Source of the DNA: Thioalkalivibrio sp. ALJ16
Lineage (GTDB): Bacteria; Pseudomonadota; Gammaproteobacteria; Ectothiorhodospirales; Ectothiorhodospiraceae
Direction of reading: 5' to 3'
NCBI RefSeq assembly: GCF_000377345.1
Contig: NZ_KB898040.1
Coordinates: 62,001 to 126,000, forward strand
DNA length: 64,000 nucleotides
In this document: positions 7,281 through 15,701 of the stretch, one piece after another
Layout of the letters: each line of letters opens with the position of its first letter
How positions within the stretch are numbered: position 1 is the stretch's first letter
Program-made: the position numbers and the translations under genes
Notes under the pieces: generated by a model
What the model saw: the letters and a program-made list of their open reading frames with translations, nothing else
What the model was told of the DNA's origin: nothing
Database searches by the model: none

Positions 7281-8843
7281 ATGGGACACTGGAAGCTGTA
7301 CGGGGCGTTCGTCCTGGCCGCGGTGCTGGGGCTGGTGGTGGGCTGTGCGCCGATGCAGCCGGCACCGGACCGTGCGTGGGCGAAGCTGGCGCCGCCTGCC
7401 ACGGACGGGCCTCTGGCGCACTGGCTGGAGGGCTACGAGCCAGCCCGGATCGATGGGAAGAGCGGATTTCGCTTGCTCGACGAGGGTGCGGAGGCCTTTC
7501 GCTGGCGGGTGATGAGCGTTCGCAAGGCGCGCGAGCGGATCCAGGTGCAGGCGTACATCTGGCGCGATGATGCCGCGGGTCGCGTGCTCATGGGCGAGCT
7601 GCTGGCGGCGGCCGATCGCGGGGTGCAGGTATCGCTGCTGCTGGATGACATCGATGCCCGCGGGCGCGACGCGAAGCTGGCGGCGATCGACCAGCACTCG
7701 CATATCGAGGTGCGGATCTTCAACCCCTTCCATACTCGCGAGGGCCTGCTGCGGGCCAGCGCCGAGTTCTTCTTCCGCGGTAGCGACCTGAATCACCGGA
7801 TGCACAACAAGGCCTGGGTCGTGGACGGCCATCTGGCAATCACTGGGGGGCGCAATGTCGGCGACGAATACTTCGAGGCGAGCCCGGACTACAACTTCGC
7901 GGACCTGGATCTGGTGGTAGCCGGCCCGCTGGTCCGGGAGATCGAGCAGTCCTTCCTGGATTTCTGGAACAGCCCGGGGGCCATCGGCATGGCGCGACTG
8001 GCGCCGGGGGAGGGGGCGCCGGAGCGGCTGGCGGTGCAGCAGGGCGCGTTGCGCGCCTGGGTGGCACAGAATCACACCCATCCGTTGATGCAGATGGAGC
8101 CGTTAAATGGCCTGCCGGTGCCGCAGCCGATGGCCGATGCCGCGGCCTATGTGTGGACCGCGCAGGCGGAGTTCGTGGTGGATGCCGAGGCCAAGGCGCG
8201 CGGACGCGGTGACGGCTCGCGGGTCGCGGATGCGCTGGCCCAGCGGCTGCTGGAAGTGGAGCGGGAGTTGCTGATTATGTCGCCGTACTTCGTGCCCGGA
8301 CGCGATGGTACCGCGCAGCTTTCGCACATGAGCACCTCGGGCGTGCGGGTGCAGGTGCTGACTAATTCCCTGGCCTCCAATGATGTGGCGTTTACCCATG
8401 GCGGCTATGCGCGCCGCCGCCACGCGCTGCTGGACGCGGGCGTCGAGCTGTTCGAGCTGCGCCCGACCGGACCGCCGCGCTGGGCGCGGCTGGAACGCGA
8501 CCGCGACATCCACCCGTCGCAGGCCAGCCTGCATACTAAACTGCTGGTGTTCGACCGCGAGGAGGCCTTCGTAGGGTCGTTCAACATGGACCCGCGCTCG
8601 GCCCATACCAACAGCGAGTCGGGCATGTTTCTGCGCGATCCGGTGCTGGTGGAGCGCCTGGCCGAGCTGTACGGGCAGGGGCTGCGTTCCGAGGTCGCCT
8701 ACCGCGTGGACCGGGATGCAGTCGGAGGGCTGATCTGGCGGGACGGATCCGGCAATGCCCGTCGCTACGAGCCCAAGGCGGGATTCTGGCAGCGATTCGT
8801 GTCCGGGATGACACGGATTCTGCCGGTGGAACCATTGCTGTAG
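7281..8843 (+). CDS. Phospholipase D-family lipoprotein (cardiolipin synthase-like)
   Basis: 520 residues from ATG 7281. The N-terminus (GHWKLYGAFVLAAVLGLVVGCAPM) is a lipoprotein signal with a lipobox ending LVVGC, so the mature protein is probably a membrane-anchored envelope lipoprotein. Two HKD motifs define the phosphatidyltransferase/PLD fold: HNKAWVVDGHLAITGGRN near residue 170 and HTKLLVFDREEAFVGSFNMDPRS near 415. The arrangement resembles ClsC/YmdC-type cardiolipin synthases or other PLD lipoproteins. Two catalytic His-Lys pairs are intact. It is followed 48 bp later by the RDD membrane protein. Exact substrate is not certain. Confidence 0.85.
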   Translation: MGHWKLYGAFVLAAVLGLVVGCAPMQPAPDRAWAKLAPPATDGPLAHWLEGYEPARIDGKSGFRLLDEGAEAFRWRVMSVRKARERIQVQAYIWRDDAAGRVLMGELLAAADRGVQVSLLLDDIDARGRDAKLAAIDQHSHIEVRIFNPFHTREGLLRASAEFFFRGSDLNHRMHNKAWVVDGHLAITGGRNVGDEYFEASPDYNFADLDLVVAGPLVREIEQSFLDFWNSPGAIGMARLAPGEGAPERLAVQQGALRAWVAQNHTHPLMQMEPLNGLPVPQPMADAAAYVWTAQAEFVVDAEAKARGRGDGSRVADALAQRLLEVERELLIMSPYFVPGRDGTAQLSHMSTSGVRVQVLTNSLASNDVAFTHGGYARRRHALLDAGVELFELRPTGPPRWARLERDRDIHPSQASLHTKLLVFDREEAFVGSFNMDPRSAHTNSESGMFLRDPVLVERLAELYGQGLRSEVAYRVDRDAVGGLIWRDGSGNARRYEPKAGFWQRFVSGMTRILPVEPLL

Positions 8844-8891
8844 GCGGCACGAGCAAACCCCAGGTACAGAGAAAACGGAGAGCGATCAATC

Positions 8892-9440
8892 ATGGAATGT
8901 GGACAGTGCGGCAAGGAGAATGCCCCGGATGCGCGTTTCTGCGCGCAGTGCGGGACAGAGCTGGACGGGGCCATCGCGCGGGCCGACGGCCCGCCAGAGG
9001 ATCGCGCGGCCTATGGTGGTTTCTGGATCCGGGTCGGGGCCTATCTTCTGGATGCGGTGATTATCGGCGTGCCGCAGGTGGTGGCACAGGCGCTGATCAG
9101 TCCGGAGACCATGGTGGCGCGCGGTCCGGATGATCCCGTGCCCCCGGGCGAGGCCGCTTGGTTCCTGGTGAATGTCGTGGTCGCCTGGCTGTACTGGGCC
9201 GGGATGCACAGCTCCCGGTATCAGGCAACGCTTGGGAAGATGGTGTTCGGCCTGAGAGTGGTGGATTTCAACGGGGACCGGATCACGTTCCTGCGCGCGA
9301 CCGGGCGCCATTTCGCGACCATTCTGTCCGGGCTGATCCTGATGATCGGCTATATCATGGTGGCGTTCACCCGGCGGCGTCAGGCGCTGCATGACCTGAT
9401 CGCGAACACCCTGGTTGTGCGCAAGGAATGGTTGCGCTGA
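8892..9440 (+). CDS. Zinc-ribbon RDD-family membrane protein
   Basis: 182 residues. The N-terminus is a compact zinc ribbon (CGQCGKENAPDARFCAQCG, two CxxC knuckles), followed by an RDD domain: YGGFWIRVGAYLLDAVIIGVPQVV (first membrane segment with its charged R..D), AAWFLVNVVVAWLYWAGMHSS, and QATLGKMVFGLRVVDFNGDRITF with a third membrane segment ATILSGLILMIGYIMVAF. RDD proteins are small three-helix inner-membrane proteins of generally unknown function, sometimes linked to transport or ion tolerance. A GGAG element lies upstream of the ATG. Likely co-transcribed with the PLD lipoprotein. Confidence 0.85.
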   Translation: MECGQCGKENAPDARFCAQCGTELDGAIARADGPPEDRAAYGGFWIRVGAYLLDAVIIGVPQVVAQALISPETMVARGPDDPVPPGEAAWFLVNVVVAWLYWAGMHSSRYQATLGKMVFGLRVVDFNGDRITFLRATGRHFATILSGLILMIGYIMVAFTRRRQALHDLIANTLVVRKEWLR

Positions 9441-9465
9441 AGGTGCCGAGACCGTCGCGGGACCT

Positions 9466-10683
9466 ATGCCGCGCGAGGCGCTACCAGTGACGGCGGATGC
9501 GAAGCCGACGGAGGTCTTCGATGTCGTCGTGATCGGGGGTGGCGCGGCCGGGCTGATGTGCGCGCTGACCGCGGGCGGGCGCGGTCGCCGGGTACTGGTG
9601 CTGGACCACGCCAATCGGGTCGGCAAGAAGATCCTGATGTCCGGTGGTGGCCGCTGCAACTTCACGAACCTGTACTGCGAGCCGGACAATTTCATCTCCG
9701 CCAACCCGCATTTCGTGAAGTCCGCGCTCAGTCGCTACAGCCAGTGGGACTTCATCGCCCTGGTGGAGAAACACGGCATTCCCTACCACGAGAAGAAGCT
9801 GGGACAGCTGTTCTGCGACCGTTCGTCCAGGGATATCGTGCGCATGCTGCTGGACGAGTGCGCAGCGGTCGGGGTCTCGGTGCGCACGGATACACCGGTG
9901 CGCGACGTCCAGCCGGGCGCACCGCACCGGCTGGAGGCAGGCGGCGAGGCGATCGCCTGCGAGTCGCTGGTGATCGCCACCGGGGGGTACTCGATCCCGC
10001 GCATGGGGGCGACCGGATTCGGTCTGGACCTCGCGCGCACGCTGGGACTGTTGCTGCAGCCGACGCGCCCGGCTCTGGTGCCGTTCACACTGAGTGGGCG
10101 CCCCCTTGAGGAACTGGAGGGGCTCTCCGGTGTGGCGCTGGATACGGTGACGACGGCCGGCGGGATGGGATTTCGCGAGAACCTGCTGTTCACACACCGC
10201 GGGCTGAGCGGGCCGGCCGTGCTTCAGGCCTCGTCCTACTGGGAGGAGGGGCAGGCGGTGATGATCGACCTGTTTCCGGATCTGGATCTGTCCGCGCACC
10301 TCCAGGCGCTGCGCACGCAACGTCCCAAGGTCGAACTGAAAAGTGTGCTCGGAGAGCAGCTGACGCGCCGTGTGGCGCAGCGCTGGTGCGAACTGTGGGT
10401 CGAGAACCGGACCCTGGAACAGCTAAGCAACGCCGATATCGAGCGGGTGGTCGCGGCCTGCCAGCCCTGGACGGTGTGGCCCTCCGGGACCGAGGGCTAC
10501 CGCACGGCGGAAGTGACCCTGGGTGGGGTGGATACCGGCGAGCTGTCCTCCAAGACCATGGAGTGCCGGCGGGTCCCCGGTGTGTACTTCATTGGCGAGG
10601 TGGTGGACGTGACTGGCCATCTGGGCGGGCACAACTTTCAGTGGGCCTGGGCCTCCGGGCACGCGGCCGGGGAGCACGCCTGA
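9466..10683 (+). CDS. BaiN/HI0933-family flavoprotein (RdsA-like NAD(P)/FAD-dependent oxidoreductase)
   Basis: 405 residues from ATG 9466; a GTG at 9487 preceded by GAGG is an equally good start (398 residues). N-terminal Rossmann motif FDVVVIGGGAAGLMCALTAG, then the family signature HANRVGKKILMSGGGRCNFTN, mid-protein SLVIATGGYSIPRMGATGFG, and C-terminal FAD contact VYFIGEVVDVTGHLGGHNFQWAWASG. Members are YhiN/HI0933/BaiN flavoproteins whose physiological substrates are largely unassigned. It overlaps no neighbour; the class I aldolase follows after 151 bp with no strong terminator, so read-through is possible. Confidence 0.9.
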   Translation: MPREALPVTADAKPTEVFDVVVIGGGAAGLMCALTAGGRGRRVLVLDHANRVGKKILMSGGGRCNFTNLYCEPDNFISANPHFVKSALSRYSQWDFIALVEKHGIPYHEKKLGQLFCDRSSRDIVRMLLDECAAVGVSVRTDTPVRDVQPGAPHRLEAGGEAIACESLVIATGGYSIPRMGATGFGLDLARTLGLLLQPTRPALVPFTLSGRPLEELEGLSGVALDTVTTAGGMGFRENLLFTHRGLSGPAVLQASSYWEEGQAVMIDLFPDLDLSAHLQALRTQRPKVELKSVLGEQLTRRVAQRWCELWVENRTLEQLSNADIERVVAACQPWTVWPSGTEGYRTAEVTLGGVDTGELSSKTMECRRVPGVYFIGEVVDVTGHLGGHNFQWAWASGHAAGEHA

Positions 10684-10834
10684 GCCCCGCGGCAGTCCGG
10701 CTGCCAGGCCGTGCGCAAAAACCTGGTTCAGCACCCGCCGTCCCGTTGGAAGAAGGCATGGCGGGTGACTACGCTCCTGTGGAAGGCATTCAGCCCTTAC
10801 AGCGCATTGCCGCAAAGGCATGCAAGGAGCAGGC

Positions 10835-11839
10835 ATGAAGATTGACCAGTTGGTTGAGACCGCCGAGGCGATGGTGGCGCCCGGCAAGGGCATCATCGCC
10901 ATTGATGAATCCACCGGTACGATTGCCAAGCGCCTGGCAGCGGTCGGAGTGGAGAACTCGGAGGAAAACCGGCGCACCTACCGCGAGCTGCTGCTGACCA
11001 CTCCGGGTCTGAACGAATACATCTCCGGGGCGATCCTCTACGACGAGACCATTCGCCAGTCCACCCGGGACGGCCGCCCGTTCGTCGACGTGATGCGGGA
11101 GGCCGGCATTCTTCCCGGCATCAAGGTGGATACCGGGGCGAAGGATCTGGCCGGTTTTCCGGGGGAAAAGGTGACCGAGGGCCTGGACGGTCTGCGTGAG
11201 CGCCTGGAGGCGTATGCCGGGATGGGCGCGCGGTTTGCCAAGTGGCGTGCGGTGATCACGATTGGCGAGACCATGCCCACGGACACCTGTATCGAAGCGA
11301 ACGCGCATGCCCTGGCCCGGTATGCGGCGCTGTGTCAGGAGCAGGGGGTAGTGCCCATCGTTGAGCCGGAGGTGCTGATGGACGGGGATCACGACATCGA
11401 GACCTGCTACGGCGTGACCGAGGCCACCCTGCGGGCGGTATTCCGCGCCCTGTACGAACATCACGTATTGCTTGAGGGCACGATCCTGAAGGCGAGCATG
11501 GTGCTGCCCGGGAAGGACTGTCCGGAGCGGGCGGACGCAGAGGACGTCGCGCACGCCACGCTGCGCTGCCTGGAGTCCGCGGTACCGGCCATCCTGCCAG
11601 GCATCGTGTTCCTTTCCGGCGGCCAGAGCGATGCGGATGCGACCCGGCACCTGGACGCGATGAACCGGATCGGCGCGGCACCGTGGCCGCTGTCGTTTTC
11701 CTACGGGCGCGGCATGCAGCAGGCCGCGCTGCAACTGTGGGGGCAGGATATGGCCGCGAACTACGAGAAGGCACAGCAGACTGTGTACGAGCGTGCGCGC
11801 GACAACGGGCTGGCCTCCCAGGGTCGGTATGCGGCCTGA
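10835..11839 (+). CDS. Class I fructose-bisphosphate aldolase
   Basis: 334 residues from ATG 10835, with AAGGAG ending six bases upstream; an upstream in-frame ATG at 10820 is less well placed. The protein is the Schiff-base (eukaryote-like) aldolase that cleaves fructose 1,6-bisphosphate to DHAP and glyceraldehyde 3-phosphate. Evidence: GKGIIAIDESTGTIAKRL, VDTGAKDL, ARFAKWRAVI, the Schiff-base lysine in LEGTILKASMVLPG, and the late block LSGGQSDADATRHLDAMN. No metal-binding class II motifs. In an autotroph it serves glycolysis, gluconeogenesis or the Calvin cycle (context inference). The C-terminus is NGLASQGRYAA; the eukaryotic C-terminal Tyr is not terminal here. Confidence 0.95.
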   Translation: MKIDQLVETAEAMVAPGKGIIAIDESTGTIAKRLAAVGVENSEENRRTYRELLLTTPGLNEYISGAILYDETIRQSTRDGRPFVDVMREAGILPGIKVDTGAKDLAGFPGEKVTEGLDGLRERLEAYAGMGARFAKWRAVITIGETMPTDTCIEANAHALARYAALCQEQGVVPIVEPEVLMDGDHDIETCYGVTEATLRAVFRALYEHHVLLEGTILKASMVLPGKDCPERADAEDVAHATLRCLESAVPAILPGIVFLSGGQSDADATRHLDAMNRIGAAPWPLSFSYGRGMQQAALQLWGQDMAANYEKAQQTVYERARDNGLASQGRYAA

Positions 11840-11873
11840 GCCCTGGGCGAACGGCCCCGGATCGCACGCGTTA

Positions 11874-11887
11874 TTGATCTGGATCAA
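11874..11887. promoter_or_regulatory. Perfect FNR/ANR box
   Basis: TTGATCTGGATCAA matches the FNR consensus TTGAT-N4-ATCAA at every defined position. If it acts as a class II activator site (centre at -41.5), transcription on the plus strand would start near 11922, with TAGCCT at 11910-11915 as a weak -10. This is the only perfect FNR half-site pair I noticed in the window. Confidence 0.75.
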
Positions 11888-11921
11888 GAAAAGACGTAGC
11901 GGGCATTACTAGCCTGAAGCG

Positions 11922-12041
11922 GTCGGACTCGACTGCGGGGCCGCGTGGGATGCACGACTCCCCCAGCGTGCGCGCGGTCCGCTCGTTTTCGACGGTGTAT
12001 GTCGCGTCTTGGCCTGCTATCTGCGGATAGCAGGCTTTTTT
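11922..12041 (+). ncRNA. Candidate FNR-controlled small RNA
   Basis: A roughly 120-nt unit bounded by the FNR box with a class II-spaced -10 and by a strong intrinsic terminator, without an open reading frame that looks translated. An interior segment reads ACUCCCCCAG, complementary to GGGGGAG-type Shine-Dalgarno sequences, a feature often seen in small RNAs that block translation. Organisation resembles FnrS (enterobacteria) and PhrS (Pseudomonas), which are FNR/ANR-activated small RNAs, but I see no clear sequence identity with either. The start point is inferred from the box; orientation follows from the terminator T-tract. Alternative: an attenuated 5' leader of soxB. Confidence 0.5.
12012..12041 (+). 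terminator. Intrinsic terminator of the candidate small RNA
   Basis: Perfect 9-bp stem GCCTGCTAT (12012-12020) / ATAGCAGGC (12027-12035), six-base loop, and TTTTTT at 12036-12041. It lies 172 bp after the aldolase stop, far from that gene and upstream of soxB. Confidence 0.88.
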
Positions 12042-12265
12042 GTGTCCGGGCCGGGGAAATGTGAAGCCCCGTCCAAAAATGATGAAAATCGTTAACGTCC
12101 GCGATTGTCCGGAAAAATACGCAAATAAAGCGGAAATATCGGCCAAAAAAGGCGATGCGAGCGGGGCAATGGGGCCCTTGCAGGGAACATTCTGCGGCCA
12201 CGTGCGTCGTGAAGCGGGAAGGACGTTATTGTCCGAAACGATTTAAGCCACCGAGGAGAACGTGA

Positions 12266-13999
12266 ATGAGTCTTACGCGCAGAGAGTTTCTTGAAGCCAT
12301 GGTTGCAGCCAGCGCGGCCGGATTCTCGATGAATGCCTGGGCGGGCGAGAAGGGCAGCTGGCGACCTGCCGAAGCGGATATGTACGACCTCCCGAAGTTC
12401 GGCAACGTGTCGCTGCTGCACTACACCGACTGCCACGCGCAGCTGAAGCCGGTGTACTTCCGCGAGCCGGACGTGAATATCGGCGTGGGGGACATGCAGG
12501 GCAAGCCGCCGGTGCTGGCGGGCAACGCCATACTCGAGTACTTCGACGTGGAACCCGGCACTCCGATGGCGCATGCCATTTCCCATCTGGACTTCAAGTA
12601 CGCCGCGGAGAAATACGGCCGCCTGGGCGGGTTCTCGCATCTGTCCACGCTGGTCAAGAAGCTGCGCGCCGAGCGCCCGAATTCGCTGCTGCTGGACGGC
12701 GGCGATACCTGGCAGGGTACCGCCACCTCGCTGTGGACCGACGGACAGGACATGGTCGACGCCCAGAAGATGCTGGGGATCGACATCATGGTGGGGCACT
12801 GGGAGTTCACCTTCGGGGCCGAACGCGTGACCGAGGTGGTCGAAAACGAGTTCAAGCCGAACGGCATCGACTTCCTGGCGCAGAACATCGAGGACCGGGA
12901 CTGGGGCGACCCGGTGTTTGATCCCTACACCATCCGCGAGATGAACGGTGTGCCGGTGGCGGTCATCGGTCAGGCGTTCCCGTACACCTCGGTGGCCAAC
13001 CCGGACTACATGTTCCCGGACTGGAGCTTCGGTATCCGTGACCAGAACATGCAGCGTATGGTCGACGAGTGCCGCGAGAAGGGTGCGAAGGTCGTGGTGA
13101 TCCTGTCGCACAACGGCATGGTGACCGACATGGAAATGGCGCGTCGCCTGCGCGATGTGGACGTGATCATGGGTGGTCATACGCATGATGCGGTCCCGGG
13201 CGCGATGGAGATCGAGAATGCCGATGGTGGCCGTACCCTGGTGACCAATGCCGGCTCGAATGGCAAGTTCCTCGGCGTGATGGATCTGGACGTGACCGAT
13301 CGCGGCATCCGCGACTACAAGTTCACCCTGCTGCCGGTGTTCTCCAACCTGATCGAGCCGGATGCGGATATGGAAGAACACATCCGCAAGGTGCGCGAGC
13401 CGTACGAGGACAAGCTGAACGAGGAACTGGCTGTTACCGAGGGCGTGCTGTACCGCCGCGGCAACTTCAACGGCACGTTTGACGAGGTCATCATGGACGC
13501 GATGATCAAGAAGATGGATGCCGAGGTGGCGCTGTCTCCGGGCTTCCGCTGGGGTATCAGCGTGCTGCCGGGCAAGCCGATCACCTTCGAGGAGCTGATG
13601 ACCCAGACGGCGACCACCTATTCGGAGACGCAGCGCAACGAGATGACCGGTGCGCAGCTGAAGAACGCGCTGGAGGATGTGGCCAACTCGATCTTCAACT
13701 CCAACCCCTACCACCACCGCGGTGGCGACATGGTGCGTACCGCCGGTATCGAGTACACCATCGACCCGCACGAGTCGATGGGGAGCCGAATCAGCGACAT
13801 GTACATCAATGGCGAGCCGGTGGATGCGGACAAGAACTACGTGGTCGCCGGTTGGGCCAACGTCCATGAGCCGCTGGATACCGACCCGGTCTGGGATGTG
13901 GTCGCTGACTACCTGCGCGAGCAGGACACGATCCGGCCCGGCAAGCCGTACCTGCCGAAGCTGAAAAACGTGGAAGGGGACCCCGGTCTGGCGCGCTAG
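12266..13999 (+). CDS. soxB: Thiosulfohydrolase SoxB
   Basis: 577 residues. SoxB is the periplasmic dimanganese hydrolase that removes sulfate from SoxY-bound cysteine S-thiosulfonate during thiosulfate oxidation. The N-terminus TRREFLEAMVAASAAGFSMNAWA is a twin-arginine signal, fitting folded export. The metallophosphatase/5'-nucleotidase fold is shown by LLHYTDCHAQLKPVY, LLLDGGDTWQGTATSLWT, VGHWEFTFG and VILSHNGMVTD...MGGHTHDA. GDTWQGT and GHWEFTFG are SoxB signatures. The gene stands alone: no soxA, X, Y, Z, C or D within the window. Start supported by GAGGAG. A strong terminator follows within 50 bp, so it is probably monocistronic. Confidence 0.97.
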   Translation: MSLTRREFLEAMVAASAAGFSMNAWAGEKGSWRPAEADMYDLPKFGNVSLLHYTDCHAQLKPVYFREPDVNIGVGDMQGKPPVLAGNAILEYFDVEPGTPMAHAISHLDFKYAAEKYGRLGGFSHLSTLVKKLRAERPNSLLLDGGDTWQGTATSLWTDGQDMVDAQKMLGIDIMVGHWEFTFGAERVTEVVENEFKPNGIDFLAQNIEDRDWGDPVFDPYTIREMNGVPVAVIGQAFPYTSVANPDYMFPDWSFGIRDQNMQRMVDECREKGAKVVVILSHNGMVTDMEMARRLRDVDVIMGGHTHDAVPGAMEIENADGGRTLVTNAGSNGKFLGVMDLDVTDRGIRDYKFTLLPVFSNLIEPDADMEEHIRKVREPYEDKLNEELAVTEGVLYRRGNFNGTFDEVIMDAMIKKMDAEVALSPGFRWGISVLPGKPITFEELMTQTATTYSETQRNEMTGAQLKNALEDVANSIFNSNPYHHRGGDMVRTAGIEYTIDPHESMGSRISDMYINGEPVDADKNYVVAGWANVHEPLDTDPVWDVVADYLREQDTIRPGKPYLPKLKNVEGDPGLAR

Positions 14000-14044
14000 G
14001 CGCCGCCCTGTACTTGGCCCGCCTTTGCGGGCCGGGTAGTCTCG

Positions 14045-14082
14045 CCGCCGTGCACGTCAGGCCGTGCACGGCGGTTTTTTTT
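14045..14082 (+). terminator. Intrinsic terminator of soxB
   Basis: 12-bp perfect stem CCGCCGTGCACG (14045-14056) / CGTGCACGGCGG (14063-14074), loop TCAGGC, followed by eight T residues (14075-14082). One of the strongest terminators in the window. Confidence 0.93.
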
Positions 14083-14118
14083 GCCCGACGGGCGGCGATC
14101 AGGGGAGAGCACTTGCGG

Positions 14119-15195
14119 ATGGATACTCGGGAAGAGGGTTTTGCCGGCCTGCTGCTGTACTGCCGCGCAGGATTCGAGGGCGACCTGACCGCCGAACTGA
14201 CCGAGCGCGCCGCAGCCGCGGGCCTGGCCGGCTTTGCGCGAGTGGAGGCGGGTGCGGGGTTTGTCCTGTTCGAGCCCGCGGACGGCTGTGTGGCGTCGCT
14301 GGAGTCGGTGCTGGCGCTGGAGCCGCTGGTGTTCGCGCGCCAGGTCTTTCCGGCTCTGCCCGTGCTCGAGGGGCTGGATCGCAGCGACCGTCTGACGCCG
14401 ATCATCGAACAGGTGGTCGCGGCCGGGTGGCGGGTCGACTCGATCTGGCACGAGACTCCGGATACCAACGAGGGCAAGGCGCTGCGGCGGTTGATACGGG
14501 CGGTGGAGCGCCCGCTGTCGGCGGTGCTGAAACGCCGTGGCGTGCTGCGACCAGCGGCGGGTGGGCGGCGCCTGCATGTGTTCTGGCGCGCGGGTGACCG
14601 GGTCCAGCTCGGGCTCAGCCAGCCGGGACGGCGCAGCGAATGGCCGGGGGGCATCCTGCACCTGCGTTCACCGCGGGAGGCCCCCAGCCGATCCACCCTG
14701 AAACTCGAGGAGGCCTGGCATACCTTTATCCCCCGCGAGGCCTGGGAGGAACGTCTGGCGCAAGGGATGCAGGCGGTGGACCTGGGGGCGGCGCCGGGCG
14801 GGTGGACCTGGCAGCTGATTCGGCGCGGGATGTACGTACATGCGGTGGATAACGGGCCCATGGATGCCCGGCTGATGGCGACCACCCAGGTGGAGCACCA
14901 CCGCGCGGATGCCTTTACCTGGGAACCTCCGAACCCGGTGCGCTGGCTGGTGTGCGATATCGTCGACAAGCCCGCAAGGGTGGCCGCACGCATCGCGGAC
15001 TGGCTGGAGGCCGGCTGGTGCCAGGAGACGATCTTCAACCTCAAGCTGCCGATGAAGAGCCGCTGGCAGACGGTGCGCCAGTGTCTCGGCCATATCGAAG
15101 AGCGCCTGCAGGCAACAGGGGTGGGTTACCGGCTGCGGGCGCGGCAGCTGTATCACGACCGCGAGGAGATCACCGTGCACGTGGTGCGCGATTGA
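14119..15195 (+). CDS. rlmM: 23S rRNA (cytidine-2498-2'-O)-methyltransferase
   Basis: 358 residues from ATG 14119; AGGGGAG lies ten bases upstream. RlmM methylates C2498 of 23S rRNA before subunit assembly. The N-terminal THUMP-like part (GLLLYCRAGFEGDLTAELTERAAAAGL) is followed by a Rossmann methyltransferase domain: TFIPREAWEERLAQGMQAVDLGAAPGGWTWQLIRRG, with a catalytic-type KDKE arrangement including CDIVDKP and NLKLPMKSRW. Length is close to the E. coli enzyme (about 366). Open frame continues upstream to 14014 but overlaps the soxB terminator, so it is excluded. Confidence 0.95.
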   Translation: MDTREEGFAGLLLYCRAGFEGDLTAELTERAAAAGLAGFARVEAGAGFVLFEPADGCVASLESVLALEPLVFARQVFPALPVLEGLDRSDRLTPIIEQVVAAGWRVDSIWHETPDTNEGKALRRLIRAVERPLSAVLKRRGVLRPAAGGRRLHVFWRAGDRVQLGLSQPGRRSEWPGGILHLRSPREAPSRSTLKLEEAWHTFIPREAWEERLAQGMQAVDLGAAPGGWTWQLIRRGMYVHAVDNGPMDARLMATTQVEHHRADAFTWEPPNPVRWLVCDIVDKPARVAARIADWLEAGWCQETIFNLKLPMKSRWQTVRQCLGHIEERLQATGVGYRLRARQLYHDREEITVHVVRD

Positions 15196-15222
15196 GCCTG
15201 GCGGTCAGGGTTAGCGGCGGCG

Positions 15223-15642
15223 CTATTCGCCTTGAATGGTGATGGTGAGTCGGCGACTGTGGGGCGCGTATCGGTGTTCCCACAAAAAGAGACCCTGCCA
15301 GGTGCCGAGTACCAGGCGCCCGTGACCAACCGGGAGGGTCAGGTCGTTGTGGGTGAGCATGGCGCGCGCGTGAGCGGCCATGTCGTCGTCGCCTTCCATG
15401 TCGTGGCGGTAGGCGGGGTCGGCGTCCGGCGCAATGCGCTGAATCAGGGTTTCCAGATCATGGCGCACATCGGGATCCGCGTTCTCGGTGATCAGCAGCG
15501 AGGCGCTGGTGTGATGCTGGAAGACGTGACAGGTCCCGGTGGTGATGCCGGAAGCCCGGACCACATGTTCCACCGCCTGGGTGATGTCGAGGGTGCCGCG
15601 CCCCCGGGTCTGCTGTGTGAGGGTGTCCTGGTAGACGGCCAT
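15223..15642 (-). CDS. YjbQ/UPF0047 family protein (secondary thiamine-phosphate synthase-like)
   Basis: 139 residues from ATG 15642 (MAVYQDTLTQQTRGRG), preceded by GAGAAC; an ATG six codons upstream at 15660 is possible. Family markers: GTCHVFQHHTSASLLITENADPDVRHDLE, HARAMLTHNDLTLPVGHGRLVLGTWQGLFLWEHR, with the conserved His residues that bind metal in the YjbQ trimer. Members show weak thiamine-phosphate synthase activity in vitro; the in vivo role is unsettled. It lies convergent to rlmM (27 bp between stops) and directly downstream of the tmRNA terminator. Confidence 0.9.
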   Translation of the reverse strand: MAVYQDTLTQQTRGRGTLDITQAVEHVVRASGITTGTCHVFQHHTSASLLITENADPDVRHDLETLIQRIAPDADPAYRHDMEGDDDMAAHARAMLTHNDLTLPVGHGRLVLGTWQGLFLWEHRYAPHSRRLTITIQGE

Positions 15643-15662
15643 GAGCGTTCTCGAATGCAAAC

Positions 15663-15685
15663 AAAAAAGCGCCCGCAGGCGCTTG
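15663..15685 (-). terminator. Intrinsic terminator of tmRNA
   Basis: On the minus strand: AGCGCC (15683-15678, written 5'-3' as GGCGCT on plus) with partner GGCGCT, four-base loop, followed by TTTTTT (plus-strand A-run 15663-15668). It lies 17 bp after the tmRNA 3' CCA and ends just before the yjbQ start. Confidence 0.8.
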
Positions 15686-15701
15686 ATTGGTCGGTCAAAA
15701 G

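Larger units (their letters stand above)
11840..12265. other. 426-bp intergenic region between aldolase and soxB
   Basis: No protein-coding gene is supported. It contains an FNR box (11874), a candidate short transcript (about 11922-12041) with intrinsic terminator, then an AT-richer stretch (12075-12160) that probably carries the soxB promoter region, and a GAGGAG Shine-Dalgarno at 12253-12258. Confidence 0.8.

Noticed and set aside
12040-12246. Short plus-strand frame upstream of soxB
   Set aside because: No ribosome-binding site before its starts, begins inside the small-RNA terminator, product unlike any family I know.
12092-13867. 591-codon minus-strand frame over soxB
   Set aside because: Antisense shadow of a complete, recognisable soxB.
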